Shown: positions 1 to 7,757 of the stretch, one piece after another
Layout: every line of letters starts with the position of its first letter
Numbering within the stretch: position 1 is the stretch's first letter
Assembly (NCBI GenBank): GCA_021155965.1
Contig: JAJNBJ010000011.1
Coordinates: 1 to 64,000, forward strand
From: Flavipsychrobacter sp.
Lineage (GTDB): Bacteria; Bacteroidota; Bacteroidia; Chitinophagales; Chitinophagaceae
Direction: 5' to 3'
Length of the DNA stretch: 64,000 nt
Made by a program: the position numbers and the translations under genes
Notes under the pieces: generated by a model
The model's input: only the letters and a program-made list of their open reading frames with translations
Told to the model about the DNA's origin: nothing
Database searches by the model: none

Positions 1-301
1 TCATATTTAGATCTTCTGCCTTTTTGACCCTTAAAACCTTTCTGTCTTTCCATTGTTTACACTTTTATGTGTAAGGTTTTTTCAGGACTAGACACTGCCA
101 AAATGCTTACCCATAGCCAATTTCAGCCGTTTGCAAGGCAATTAATAATACCGCAAAATCTGTGCCAGAAAAGCGAGAGCGGAGAAAGAGTGCGAAGAGC
201 GGTTAAGGTTGATATAACTCGCGATTCCAATAAGATATGTAAAAACCTGTAGCCTTATTTAATGCAAAATTTTTATTTTTATTGAATACAGATATCTAAA
301 A
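1..301. other. Left-edge intergenic stretch, no convincing gene
   Basis: About 300 bases without a supportable gene. A short open frame on the plus strand (67-252, 61 codons) has no signal peptide, no recognisable motif and unremarkable composition, so I do not call it. At 57-74 there is a small inverted repeat, TTACAC / GTGTAA around a six-base loop, followed by GG and six T, which could be the weak terminator of a gene lying left of the window. The 60 bases before the next gene are very AT-rich. Confidence 0.5.
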
Positions 302-958
302 ATGTTTGAGCGATTAAAAAAAGAACTTCGAGAACTAAATAGTACCGAAAGTCATATGGAGGAAGAGCCTATTCTTTCAAGAGATAATAATTCGCTTTTA
401 CTACAATTGGTGGATTTATCAAAAAGAACCAGTTCAAATTTTACAGTATATGGGAAAGCAGAAAATTTCACACTTAAAACACCAGCCTCTAACGGAGCAA
501 CAATAATATTTTTCCTTTTTCTCTCTTTTTTTCCTACAATGTTTTTTATAAACCATATAATTGGTTTTCTCTCTTTGCTCGCATTTATATTACTTGCATT
601 GATAGTTGTTGTTTTATTAATAAAATTTCTTGGCAAAACATGTCACAATATTGAAATTGATTCTATCCTGAAACTGGTAACTATAAAGAACAATAATATA
701 ATTGGAAGATATCTTGAAGAGCAAAAAATAGTTGACTTTACAGCTGTAAAAGAAATATCGTCTAAAATTATTGGAATTTCTGGAGCAGGTGGTGTTCCGC
801 GTAAAGAATATAACCGCATAGTACTTAAAACCACTGACGGAAACGTATTGCCTTTAATTGATTTAAATGCAGGACCGTACATTTATATAAATCACAAAAT
901 ATTTATGGGCTGTATTATGCAAATCATTAATAATGGTACTTTTGCGCCAAACGTATAA
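302..958 (+). CDS. Hypothetical two-helix membrane protein
   Basis: A 218-residue protein of unknown function. It has a charged, partly acidic N-terminal section (residues 1-60), two closely spaced hydrophobic helices at about 67-85 and 89-109, and a C-terminal soluble half rich in Ile, Lys and Asn. The layout (membrane hairpin, then a beta-rich soluble part with alternating hydrophobic residues) resembles small PH-like-domain membrane proteins, as does the 182-residue protein at 26483-27031, but I cannot establish homology. The coding sequence is clearly more AT-rich than the lipid A gene that follows four bases later, which may mean recent acquisition. The ATG at 302 is the first in frame. 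It is co-directional with lpxD but need not share its promoter. Confidence 0.6.
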   Translation: MFERLKKELRELNSTESHMEEEPILSRDNNSLLLQLVDLSKRTSSNFTVYGKAENFTLKTPASNGATIIFFLFLSFFPTMFFINHIIGFLSLLAFILLALIVVVLLIKFLGKTCHNIEIDSILKLVTIKNNNIIGRYLEEQKIVDFTAVKEISSKIIGISGAGGVPRKEYNRIVLKTTDGNVLPLIDLNAGPYIYINHKIFMGCIMQIINNGTFAPNV

Positions 959-962
959 TTAT

Positions 963-1922
963 ATGCAATTTGAACAACCTGTATCGGTGCAGTGGCTTAG
1001 TGAGTTTACCGGGGCTAAACTGGTGGGCGACCATAACCAACTGGCAACAGGTATCAACGAGATACATAAGGTAACTAAAGGGGATATCTCTTTTGTTGAT
1101 TTTGAGAAGTACTACGATAAATGCCTTAACTCAGCAGCAACTGTTATCATCATTAATAAAGAAGTGGCTTGTCCTGATGGCAAGACACTGCTGGTGATCA
1201 ATGACCCGTTCAGTGCCTATGTGAAAATTGTGAAACACTTCCGCCCGTTCGAACCGGCTACAAAAATGATCAGTGACAGCGCCGTTATTGGTGAGGGTAC
1301 ACATATACAACCGGGAGTATTTGTGGGCAACCATGTGCGGATAGGCGAGCATTGCCTGATACATCCTAATGTGACCATTTATGACCATTGTGTGATAGGC
1401 AATAATGTGGTGATACATGCGGGGGTTGTGCTGGGTGCAGATGCTTTTTATTTTAAACGCCGCAAAGAACGCGAGGTGCAGTATGACAAACTGGTTAGCT
1501 GTGGCAGGGTAATAATTGAAGATGATGTGGAAATAGGCGCGGGCACTACCATAGATAAGGGTGTAAGCGGCGATACTATAATAGGTAAGGGTACCAAGCT
1601 GGATAATCATATACATATAGGCCATGGAGCAGTGATAGGCAAGAACTGCCTGTTTGCTGCGCAGGTGGGTGTGGGTGGAAAAGCAATAATAGAGGATGAA
1701 GTGATACTGTGGGGACAGGTGGGTGTGAGCAAAGACCTGACCATAGGCAAGGGCGCCGTGGTATATGCGCAAAGCGGTGTGCCTGCAAGCCTGGAAGGGG
1801 GTAAGATATATTTTGGCTCCCCGGTGGAAGATGCGAAGTCTAAGATGCGTGAACTATCGTGGATAAAACGCATACCGGAGTTGTGGGAAAAACTGAACCC
1901 GCCTGTTAAGGATGAGGAGTAA
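963..1922 (+). CDS. lpxD: UDP-3-O-acylglucosamine N-acyltransferase (LpxD family)
   Basis: A 319-residue LpxD-type acyltransferase of the lipid A pathway, which transfers a 3-hydroxyacyl chain from acyl carrier protein to the 2-amino group of UDP-3-O-acylglucosamine in the cytoplasm. Residues 1-90 form the N-terminal uridine-binding-like domain (it begins [20 protein letters not shown]). Residues from about 105 to 285 are hexapeptide repeats of a left-handed beta helix, with many [I/V]-G-x4 steps. The segment [14 protein letters not shown] matches the family region that carries the catalytic histidine. The frame is open upstream to 933, but the ATG at 963 gives the normal LpxD N-terminus and avoids overlap with the previous gene. 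Bacteroidota often carry two LpxD-like genes; whether this is the essential one or a paralogue cannot be decided here. Confidence 0.85.
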   Translation: MQFEQPVSVQWLSEFTGAKLVGDHNQLATGINEIHKVTKGDISFVDFEKYYDKCLNSAATVIIINKEVACPDGKTLLVINDPFSAYVKIVKHFRPFEPATKMISDSAVIGEGTHIQPGVFVGNHVRIGEHCLIHPNVTIYDHCVIGNNVVIHAGVVLGADAFYFKRRKEREVQYDKLVSCGRVIIEDDVEIGAGTTIDKGVSGDTIIGKGTKLDNHIHIGHGAVIGKNCLFAAQVGVGGKAIIEDEVILWGQVGVSKDLTIGKGAVVYAQSGVPASLEGGKIYFGSPVEDAKSKMRELSWIKRIPELWEKLNPPVKDEE

Positions 1923-1975
1923 TGTCATTGAGACATTAAAAACATCATCGTAATATTATTCCCTGCGCGAGAAAC

Positions 1976-2010
1976 CTCACCCCCGGCCCCTCTCCAAAAA
2001 TGGAGAGGGG
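1976..2010. repeat. Palindromic intergenic repeat with 9-bp perfect stem
   Basis: The arms CCCCTCTCC (1987-1995) and GGAGAGGGG (2002-2010) form a perfect hairpin around AAAAAT. The preceding CTCACCCC (1976 on) can pair alternatively with the GGGGTGAG that follows. It lies between lpxD and the acetyltransferase gene. It has no T-run, so it looks more like a dispersed palindromic element than a terminator. Similar CCCCTCTCC-type hairpins are common in intergenic DNA of this phylum as I know it. Confidence 0.6.
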
Positions 2011-2066
2011 TGAGTTCGAGCCTGAATTTAATGGTTAAATGGTATAACTTCTGAATTTACTCCAGG

Positions 2067-2609
2067 ATGGTTTCTATAATTGTTGATGAGAATTTATTGC
2101 TGCGCACTTATGAAGTTGACGATGCTGATGCGTTGTTCAATGCCATAAATGAATCGCGAAGCCATTTGCATACATGGCTGCCATGGGTTGGGGCAACCAC
2201 CAAGCCGGAGCATTCGCTGCAATTCATACAGCTATCCCATCAGCAACTGAATAACCAGGAAGGATTGGCGCTGGGTATCTTTTACAACGGCAATATAATT
2301 GGCGGTGTTGGTATGCATGACTGGGACCAGGTTACTAAACGTGCACAGATAGGTTATTGGATAAGCAAGGGATATGAGGGCAGGGGTATCATTAATAAAT
2401 GCCTCTCAAAATTGATCGCGTATCTGTTCGACAAGCTCACGCTGAACAAAGTGGAGATACATTTCATTCCTCAAAATAAGCGCAGCGCAAAGGTTGCTGC
2501 CCGGCTGGGATTTAAAACAGAGGGTATAATACGCCAAAGCACGATGCGAAATGGTATGCCGGAGGATATGGTGGTGACGGGGTTGCTGAGGAGTGAGTTC
2601 ACGCCCTAA
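2067..2609 (+). CDS. GNAT N-acetyltransferase, RimJ/RimL-like
   Basis: A 180-residue acetyltransferase of the GNAT fold, close to the RimJ/RimL group that acetylates protein N-termini (for example ribosomal protein L12) using acetyl-CoA. The N-terminal strand LLLRTYEVDDADALFNAI is typical of this group. The AcCoA-binding motif A is seen at about residues 91-110 (QIGYWISKGYEGRGI), and motif B follows with NKRSAKVAARLGF, where the Asn-Ser-x-x-hydrophobic pattern is usual. The actual substrate is unknown. The gene stands alone, flanked by palindromic repeats on both sides and convergent with purH. The ATG at 2067 is the first good start, leaving 144 bases after lpxD. Confidence 0.85.
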   Translation: MVSIIVDENLLLRTYEVDDADALFNAINESRSHLHTWLPWVGATTKPEHSLQFIQLSHQQLNNQEGLALGIFYNGNIIGGVGMHDWDQVTKRAQIGYWISKGYEGRGIINKCLSKLIAYLFDKLTLNKVEIHFIPQNKRSAKVAARLGFKTEGIIRQSTMRNGMPEDMVVTGLLRSEFTP

Positions 2610-2689
2610 ATCCCTAAAGGGACTTCCCCTCGTTTTACAAAGTCATTTATGTAAAATCAAGAGTAAGCCCCTTTAGGGGTTTGGGGTAT
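2601..2689. repeat. Nested long inverted repeat between convergent genes
   Basis: Imperfect 25-base arms at 2601-2625 and 2665-2689 are near reverse complements (core AAATCCCTAAAGGGACTT against AAGCCCCTTTAGGGGTTT). A second, inner pair, TTTTACA (2633-2639) and TGTAAAA (2650-2656), closes the loop, so the whole 89 bases can fold as one long hairpin. It fills the gap between the acetyltransferase and the 3' end of purH exactly. It could stop transcription from both sides, but it also looks like a REP-type dispersed palindrome. Confidence 0.65.
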
Positions 2690-4201
2690 TTAATGCTTAA
2701 AATGCCTCATCCCGGTAATCACCATTGCCATATTGTTTGCCTTGCAGAACTCTATACTATCATTATCGCGTATAGAGCCGCCGGGATGGATGACAGCGGT
2801 GATACCTGCTTCGTGGGCAATGCGTACGCAATCATCGAACGGAAAGAAGGCATCTGACGCCATTACGGCTCCATTAAGTGCAAAACCAAATTGCTTTGAT
2901 TTTTCTATCGATTGGCGGAGTGAATCTATGCGGCTGGTTTGTCCGCAGCCTTTGCCTATGAGTTGTTTATCTTTTACCAATGCGATGGCGTTAGATTTTA
3001 AGTGCTTGCACACGATGTTGGCAAACAGCAGATCTTCGTTTTCTGCCGCGGTAATGGGGCGTGCAGCTTCTTTCCACTCGGTAAAATTCTGTGTGTCTGC
3101 TCCCTGTACTAGTATGCCGTTGAGCACACGCTTGTATTCTTTGGTTGGATAGAACGTCTTCTTTTGCAATAATATAATGCGGTTCTTCTTGCCTTTCAGT
3201 GTTGCCAAAGCATCGTCATCATAGCCGGGAGCGATGAGTATCTCGAAGAACAGTTCATTTATTTTTTGTGCAGCTTCTGCAGTAATAGTTTGGTTAGTAG
3301 CTAATACTCCACCAAATGCACTTTCAGGATCACCTGCTAAAGCAGCTTCCCAAGCCTGCGTTACATTATCACGCTCGGCAATGCCGCATACGTTGGTATG
3401 CTTAATGACAGCAAAAGCGGGTTTAGAGAATTCCGATATTATCTGGCAGGCGGCATCTATGTCTACCAGGTTGTTGTAAGAGAGTTCTTTACCGTTCAGT
3501 TTTTCGAACAGGGCATCAATATCGCCATAGAAGCTTGCCTGCTGGTGCGGGTTCTCGCCATAGCGCAGCGATTGCTTATTGCCAAATGATAACTGGAAGT
3601 GTTTCTCCCCTTCGGATCTTGTGAAGTAATCTGCAATGGCAACATCGTAGTGTGCACATTCTGCAAAGGCGGCGGCAGCAAATTTCCTGCGGTCTTCTAT
3701 GCCTGTTTCGCCATTTTTACTGTTGAGCAATTCCAGCAGTTGCCCATATTGGTCGCGCGAAGCACAAATACACACATCATTATAATTCTTACCTGCAGCG
3801 CGTATCAGCGATACACCGCCTATATCTATCTTCTCAATTATCTTCTTCTCGTCATCGGTTGTTCTTACCGTTTCTTCAAATGGGTACAGGTCAACAATTA
3901 CCAGGTCGAACAGCGGTATCTCGTATTCGCTTACGTGCTTTTGATCATCGGCAAAATCGCGGCGGGCGAGTATGCCACCGAACACTTTGGGGTGGAGGGT
4001 CTTTACACGGCCCCCTAATATTGATGGATAACCTGTAACAGTTTCCACCGCAACACATGGTATGCCTGCCTGTTCTATAAATGTTTGCGTGCCACCCGTA
4101 GAGTACAAGGTTACACCAAGCTCATGCAGCCTGCGAACAATCGGCTCCAGGCCATCTTTATAGAAAACAGAAATGAGTGCTGACTTTATTTTGCGGTTCA
4201 T
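2690..4201 (-). CDS. purH: Bifunctional AICAR transformylase / IMP cyclohydrolase PurH
   Basis: A 503-residue PurH, catalysing the last two steps of de novo IMP synthesis in the cytoplasm: formylation of AICAR with 10-formyl-THF, then ring closure. The N-terminal MGS-like IMP cyclohydrolase domain covers roughly residues 1-190 (ALISVFYKDG, STGGTQTFIEQAG, GGRVKTLHPKVFGGILAR). The AICAR transformylase domain covers the rest, with RYGENPHQ and the KHTNVCGIA motif that holds the catalytic Lys-His pair, and ends ITGMRHFKH. The length fits the short Bacteroidota form (about 505). The frame is open to 4252, but the ATG at 4201 starts the family N-terminus (MNRKIKSALISV). An upstream terminator separates it from the small lipoprotein gene, so it probably has its own promoter. 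Confidence 0.97.
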   Translation of the reverse strand: MNRKIKSALISVFYKDGLEPIVRRLHELGVTLYSTGGTQTFIEQAGIPCVAVETVTGYPSILGGRVKTLHPKVFGGILARRDFADDQKHVSEYEIPLFDLVIVDLYPFEETVRTTDDEKKIIEKIDIGGVSLIRAAGKNYNDVCICASRDQYGQLLELLNSKNGETGIEDRRKFAAAAFAECAHYDVAIADYFTRSEGEKHFQLSFGNKQSLRYGENPHQQASFYGDIDALFEKLNGKELSYNNLVDIDAACQIISEFSKPAFAVIKHTNVCGIAERDNVTQAWEAALAGDPESAFGGVLATNQTITAEAAQKINELFFEILIAPGYDDDALATLKGKKNRIILLQKKTFYPTKEYKRVLNGILVQGADTQNFTEWKEAARPITAAENEDLLFANIVCKHLKSNAIALVKDKQLIGKGCGQTSRIDSLRQSIEKSKQFGFALNGAVMASDAFFPFDDCVRIAHEAGITAVIHPGGSIRDNDSIEFCKANNMAMVITGMRHFKH

Positions 4202-4250
4202 ACCAATACCTTTTAAACGTAATTGAGGCGCGAAGATAAAACCAAATAAC

Positions 4251-4275
4251 AAAACCGGGCATATGCCCGGTTTTT
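4251..4275 (-). terminator. Terminator of the small lipoprotein gene
   Basis: A perfect hairpin, AAAACCGGGC / GCCCGGTTTT around ATAT. On the minus strand the stem runs into TTTTGTTATTT, as in an intrinsic terminator. It sits 20 bases after the stop of the 44-residue lipoprotein gene and 50 bases before purH, which argues that the tiny gene is a separate transcription unit. Confidence 0.75.
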
Positions 4276-4295
4276 ATGGATAGAATATTATAATA

Positions 4296-4430
4296 TTACC
4301 AGTATCTGCCGGCGTGACGGTATTTACGCGGCTTTGGTGTTTTACGGTCGGTTTTTATGGGCGTGTAACAACTGCTGAAGTAAGAAAGCAGTATAATGAG
4401 TGCCGTTATTCTAATTATTGTATTCTTCAT
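4296..4430 (-). CDS. Small lipoprotein, 44 residues
   Basis: A short gene read on the minus strand. The predicted product starts MKNTIIRITALIILLS, has a lipobox-like end YFSSC (cysteine 21), and then 23 mature residues rich in Lys, Arg, Pro and aromatic residues, ending RHAGRYW. After SPII cleavage this would be a tiny, strongly basic lipid-anchored peptide in the cell envelope. Support for a real gene: a classic lipoprotein signal, an ATG start, and a strong intrinsic terminator 20 bases after the stop. I do not know a family name or function. The upstream 160 bases contain no other gene and must hold the promoter. Confidence 0.6.
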   Translation of the reverse strand: MKNTIIRITALIILLSYFSSCYTPIKTDRKTPKPRKYRHAGRYW

Positions 4431-4592
4431 CCGATAATAATTTTTATTTCAATGGCCGGATGTAACTCGCGGCACCTCCAAAATCAGGCTCAACTTAGGA
4501 TGCTTATGCCTCTGCGTGCAAAAGTCTCCTTAGTAAGCTCGACAACCTAAAATTAAAAAATCTTTTGGTTTTGCAATAGCGGCTATCTCGCA

Positions 4593-6365
4593 TTAAAAGA
4601 AATCATAATCACGGCGTGCGCAATTCAGCCTTAACCCAAAATAGACATAATTGGTGGTAAGCGGGCCTGTTACCGGGCCCGTGGTTGAATAGGCAGGATA
4701 GGCATTGCCGGCAACCATATACTTGCGGTAAGTACAGCCAAGGTCGAAGAACAGGTTGCGGCGCAATTGGTAAGAAATATTCATGTTTATTAGCTGGCAG
4801 GTGCCGCGCGGGCCGTTTATCCAGGTAACACCGTATATATGATCTGCAGTGGTGTAATTATTAAAGATGGTATTGCCGTAATTCCTGCCGGCTGTGTCCA
4901 CACCCTGCACATAAAAGGTGCCGCGCAATGATAAATACAGGTTTCTGATAGGGTTATACTTTACCTGGCCTATTACCTTGATGAAGCCCGCGCCAATAGG
5001 ATCGGCAAGTGGTTGGTTGTAATGAGTGAAGTTAGCCATGGTATCCTGCGACGAATAGGTGTAAGGGCGCACAGCATCTACCTCGCCCTGCAGATCAAGG
5101 TTCTTAACCGTTAAGGCATCAAAGTATTTAAACCCTAGTTGGAAACCGTATTTATTGCCATACCATTTTTTGCTGCTGATGAGCTCCTGGTAGCGAAACT
5201 CATTGAATAACAACTGGCCATATATCTGCACATGCTTGGCGGCAATTGCCTTAAAGCTCATACCCAGTATGGACTTATCGCCAGATCCGTTAGCCCTGTT
5301 CAGCGCAGTGGTGAATATGATGGGGTTTAGATAAGACCATTCGTAATAGTTGGGGCGTGAGAAAACTTCTGCTTCAAACAGGCCTATGCTCAGCCATTTA
5401 AAAGTGTTGATATTGAGGTAGTGAATGGTAGAATATTTATGCGACATTATGGTATCCTTCGTCATTGTATTGAACTGGGGTGCCAGCTCTACGTAGAGAC
5501 ATTCATAATTCAGCTTCCAGATGCGTGCCTGTAGTTGCAGGAAGGTCATATTTGCAGCATTATCAGTGAGGAACAGACTGCTGATGCCATCGCCTATGAA
5601 GTGCTTGCCCCTGCCAAACGTAACGCCAAGGTGGTTTTTTACAACATCGAAGTTAATGTAACCAGTTGCCTGCATATAGTCGAAGTTGCCCTGCTTCACG
5701 TTCTTATAATTATCTGCACCGGGCACGGCAGTGAGCTTGTTATTCTTCTTTATCCAGTTCTCTACGAAGTACGGGTACTGCTCCTGGTTATCGGTGATGG
5801 AAGTATAGAAACCAACCCTTTTGCCTATCCAGCCACGCAGTTCAGCACCACGGCCTGAATAGAGCCTTGTGCTTTTCACATTTGCGGGAGGTGTAGGCGA
5901 GTTTTGCTGGTACATAGCCACACCGTTCAATACGGGGTTAACTACGAGGAAGAAATTATTGTCCAGCAGAAAATCATGGGTTTTAATATGGATGAGGTTG
6001 TACTGTTTCTTATAAAAGAATTTGAGCCATGGCCTTCTTGAATCGATCGTTTCTTCATCTTTAGGCGCCCATTCTCCGTTCTCAGATATCATCTGGTCCA
6101 CGTTATACCTGTCCACCTTACTGAGCCATGGTTTAAGCGCCGTATTATTATTTTTTTCCTTTACTGTTTCCAGGAAATTTACTGCATTGCGGCGGGCCTC
6201 CGGCCTGTCCCATAAGGAAAGGCTATCGCATAGCTTACCGGAGCGCGTTTCGAGCCTGTCCAACAGGTGATAATTCTCTGTATTGAGCGGTAAAAACGTT
6301 GTCTGTGCAAAAGAAGTGGTGATAATTGATAAAGCTAAAGCAAGTAAATAAGCTTTTCTACGCAT
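4593..6365 (-). CDS. Outer-membrane protein, Wzi/RemB-like (capsule assembly family)
   Basis: A 590-residue exported protein with a clear SPI signal (MRRKAYLLALALSIITTSFAQ) and a body of alternating aromatic/polar strands that suggests an outer-membrane beta barrel. Segments such as RGAELRGWIGKRVGFYTSI, the FGRGKHFIGDG motif and LYLSLRGTFYVQG fit the capsule-assembly Wzi-like family, whose Bacteroidota members include the gliding-linked protein RemB. Likely role: surface polysaccharide attachment or gliding-related adhesion at the outer membrane; this is family-level inference. The frame is open further to 6404, but the ATG at 6365 gives the signal peptide directly. It is divergent from pyrC with a 60-base shared promoter region. 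Confidence 0.7.
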   Translation of the reverse strand: MRRKAYLLALALSIITTSFAQTTFLPLNTENYHLLDRLETRSGKLCDSLSLWDRPEARRNAVNFLETVKEKNNNTALKPWLSKVDRYNVDQMISENGEWAPKDEETIDSRRPWLKFFYKKQYNLIHIKTHDFLLDNNFFLVVNPVLNGVAMYQQNSPTPPANVKSTRLYSGRGAELRGWIGKRVGFYTSITDNQEQYPYFVENWIKKNNKLTAVPGADNYKNVKQGNFDYMQATGYINFDVVKNHLGVTFGRGKHFIGDGISSLFLTDNAANMTFLQLQARIWKLNYECLYVELAPQFNTMTKDTIMSHKYSTIHYLNINTFKWLSIGLFEAEVFSRPNYYEWSYLNPIIFTTALNRANGSGDKSILGMSFKAIAAKHVQIYGQLLFNEFRYQELISSKKWYGNKYGFQLGFKYFDALTVKNLDLQGEVDAVRPYTYSSQDTMANFTHYNQPLADPIGAGFIKVIGQVKYNPIRNLYLSLRGTFYVQGVDTAGRNYGNTIFNNYTTADHIYGVTWINGPRGTCQLINMNISYQLRRNLFFDLGCTYRKYMVAGNAYPAYSTTGPVTGPLTTNYVYFGLRLNCARRDYDFF

Positions 6366-6371
6366 AAATGG

Positions 6372-6379
6372 TAAATTTG
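6372..6379 (+). promoter_or_regulatory. Candidate -7 box for pyrC operon
   Basis: TAAATTTG matches the Bacteroidota housekeeping -7 consensus TAnnTTTG and lies 46 bases before the pyrC ATG. The -33 region is not convincing. The predicted leader would contain the hairpin AGCGCC-GCAAA-GGCGCT at 6395-6411, ending 14 bases before the start codon. Confidence 0.35.
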
Positions 6380-6425
6380 CAATCAAACAAAAAGAGCGCC
6401 GCAAAGGCGCTACGAAGATAACAAT

Positions 6426-7757
6426 ATGTTTCCGATACTGATAAAAAAGGCGACTGTAATCAACGAAGGTACAAGCACTATTAAAGATGTGCTACTGAAA
6501 GACGGCATTATAGAACGCATAGATGATAATATACAGCCACCGGGCAACTGCCGGGAGATAAATGCAGAAGGCCTTTACCTGATGCCCGGCGTGATAGACG
6601 ACCAGGTACATTTCCGTGAGCCGGGGCTTACGCACAAAGCCAATATTGCATCTGAAGCAAGAGCCGCTGTGGCAGGGGGTACTACGTCTTTTATGGAGAT
6701 GCCCAATACCAATCCACCGGCACTGACACAGGAGCTGCTGGAACAGAAATATGATATAGGCGCTGCCACATCGGTGGCCAATTATTCGTTCTTCATGGGT
6801 GTTTCTAACAGTAATGCCGATGAAGTATTGCGCACCAACGAGAAGAAGAAGGACATATGCGGGGTGAAGATATTCATGGGATCGAGTACGGGAGATATGC
6901 TGGTGGATAATTACAATACACTTGCCCGCATATTCTCAGAATCTGAATTGCTGATAGCTACGCATTGTGAGAATGAGAACATCATTAACGAGAATAAGGC
7001 GAAATATCCGGATGCGGATAGTGCCGCTTATCATCCAATAATAAGGAATGAGGAGGCTTGTTTTCAAAGCTCACTGTCTGCCATACAGCTTGCCAAGAAG
7101 TATGATACACGCCTGCACATACTGCACATATCCACGGCAAAGGAGCTACAGTTGTTTAGTAATATGCTGCCGCTTAAGGAAAAACGCATAACATCGGAAG
7201 TTTGTGTACATCATCTGCACTTTACTGCAGATGACTATGCACAATTCGGCAACCTGATAAAATGTAACCCGGCAATAAAAGGGCCAGAGAATAAGCATGA
7301 GCTGTGGAAAGCGCTGCTTGATGACAGGCTGGATATAATTGCAACCGACCATGCCCCACATACCTGGGAAGAAAAACAGCAATCTTACCAGAAAGCCCCG
7401 TCCGGCGTGCCGTTGGTGCAGCATTCACTGCTGCTTATGCTGCAGTATGTGAAAGAAGGCAGAATAACATTTGAGAAAGTGGTGGAGAAAATGTGCCATG
7501 CACCGGCACAATGCTTTCAAATAGCTAACAGGGGATACATACGTGAAGGTTATTGGGCTGATATGGTATTAGTGGATATAAACAACGGTACAAAAGTGAG
7601 CAAAGAGAATATTTTGTATAAATGTGGCTGGTCGCCATTTGAGGGGCATGAATTCCCGGCGGCAGTGAAGTATACATTTGTAAATGGAGAGGTTGCCTAT
7701 GAGAACGGCAAAGTAAATGACAGTGTGCGCGGAAAAAGGTTAACGTTTGATAGGTAA
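6426..7757 (+). CDS. pyrC: Dihydroorotase (amidohydrolase type I)
   Basis: A 443-residue dihydroorotase of the large amidohydrolase (AllB/PyrC type I) class, closing N-carbamoyl-aspartate to dihydroorotate in pyrimidine synthesis. The metal site is visible: VHFREPG at 61-67, the carbamylated lysine candidate K148 in CGVKIFMGSS, H180 in ATHCENE, HILHIS further on, and the catalytic aspartate in ATDHAPHTWEEK near residue 307. EMPNTNPP (91-98) is the usual substrate-loop motif. It is the first gene of a compact run: its TAA overlaps the ATG of the MutS-like gene by one base. Divergent from the Wzi-like gene. A paralogous hydantoinase-type activity is possible, but the motif set is typical of PyrC. 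Confidence 0.93.
   Translation: MFPILIKKATVINEGTSTIKDVLLKDGIIERIDDNIQPPGNCREINAEGLYLMPGVIDDQVHFREPGLTHKANIASEARAAVAGGTTSFMEMPNTNPPALTQELLEQKYDIGAATSVANYSFFMGVSNSNADEVLRTNEKKKDICGVKIFMGSSTGDMLVDNYNTLARIFSESELLIATHCENENIINENKAKYPDADSAAYHPIIRNEEACFQSSLSAIQLAKKYDTRLHILHISTAKELQLFSNMLPLKEKRITSEVCVHHLHFTADDYAQFGNLIKCNPAIKGPENKHELWKALLDDRLDIIATDHAPHTWEEKQQSYQKAPSGVPLVQHSLLLMLQYVKEGRITFEKVVEKMCHAPAQCFQIANRGYIREGYWADMVLVDINNGTKVSKENILYKCGWSPFEGHEFPAAVKYTFVNGEVAYENGKVNDSVRGKRLTFDR

Noticed and set aside
67-252. Possible 61-residue protein at the left edge
   Set aside because: No signal peptide, domain, or supporting spacing. I see no reason to call it a gene.
1131-1772. Open frame of 213 codons antisense to lpxD
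   Set aside because: Opposite a clearly conserved gene, rich in Tyr, His and Ala from the repeated hexapeptide pattern, with no motif. It is a shadow of lpxD.
4314-4550. Plus-strand open frame of 78 codons between purH and the Wzi-like gene
   Set aside because: It runs antisense through the small lipoprotein gene, which has a lipobox and a terminator on the other strand.
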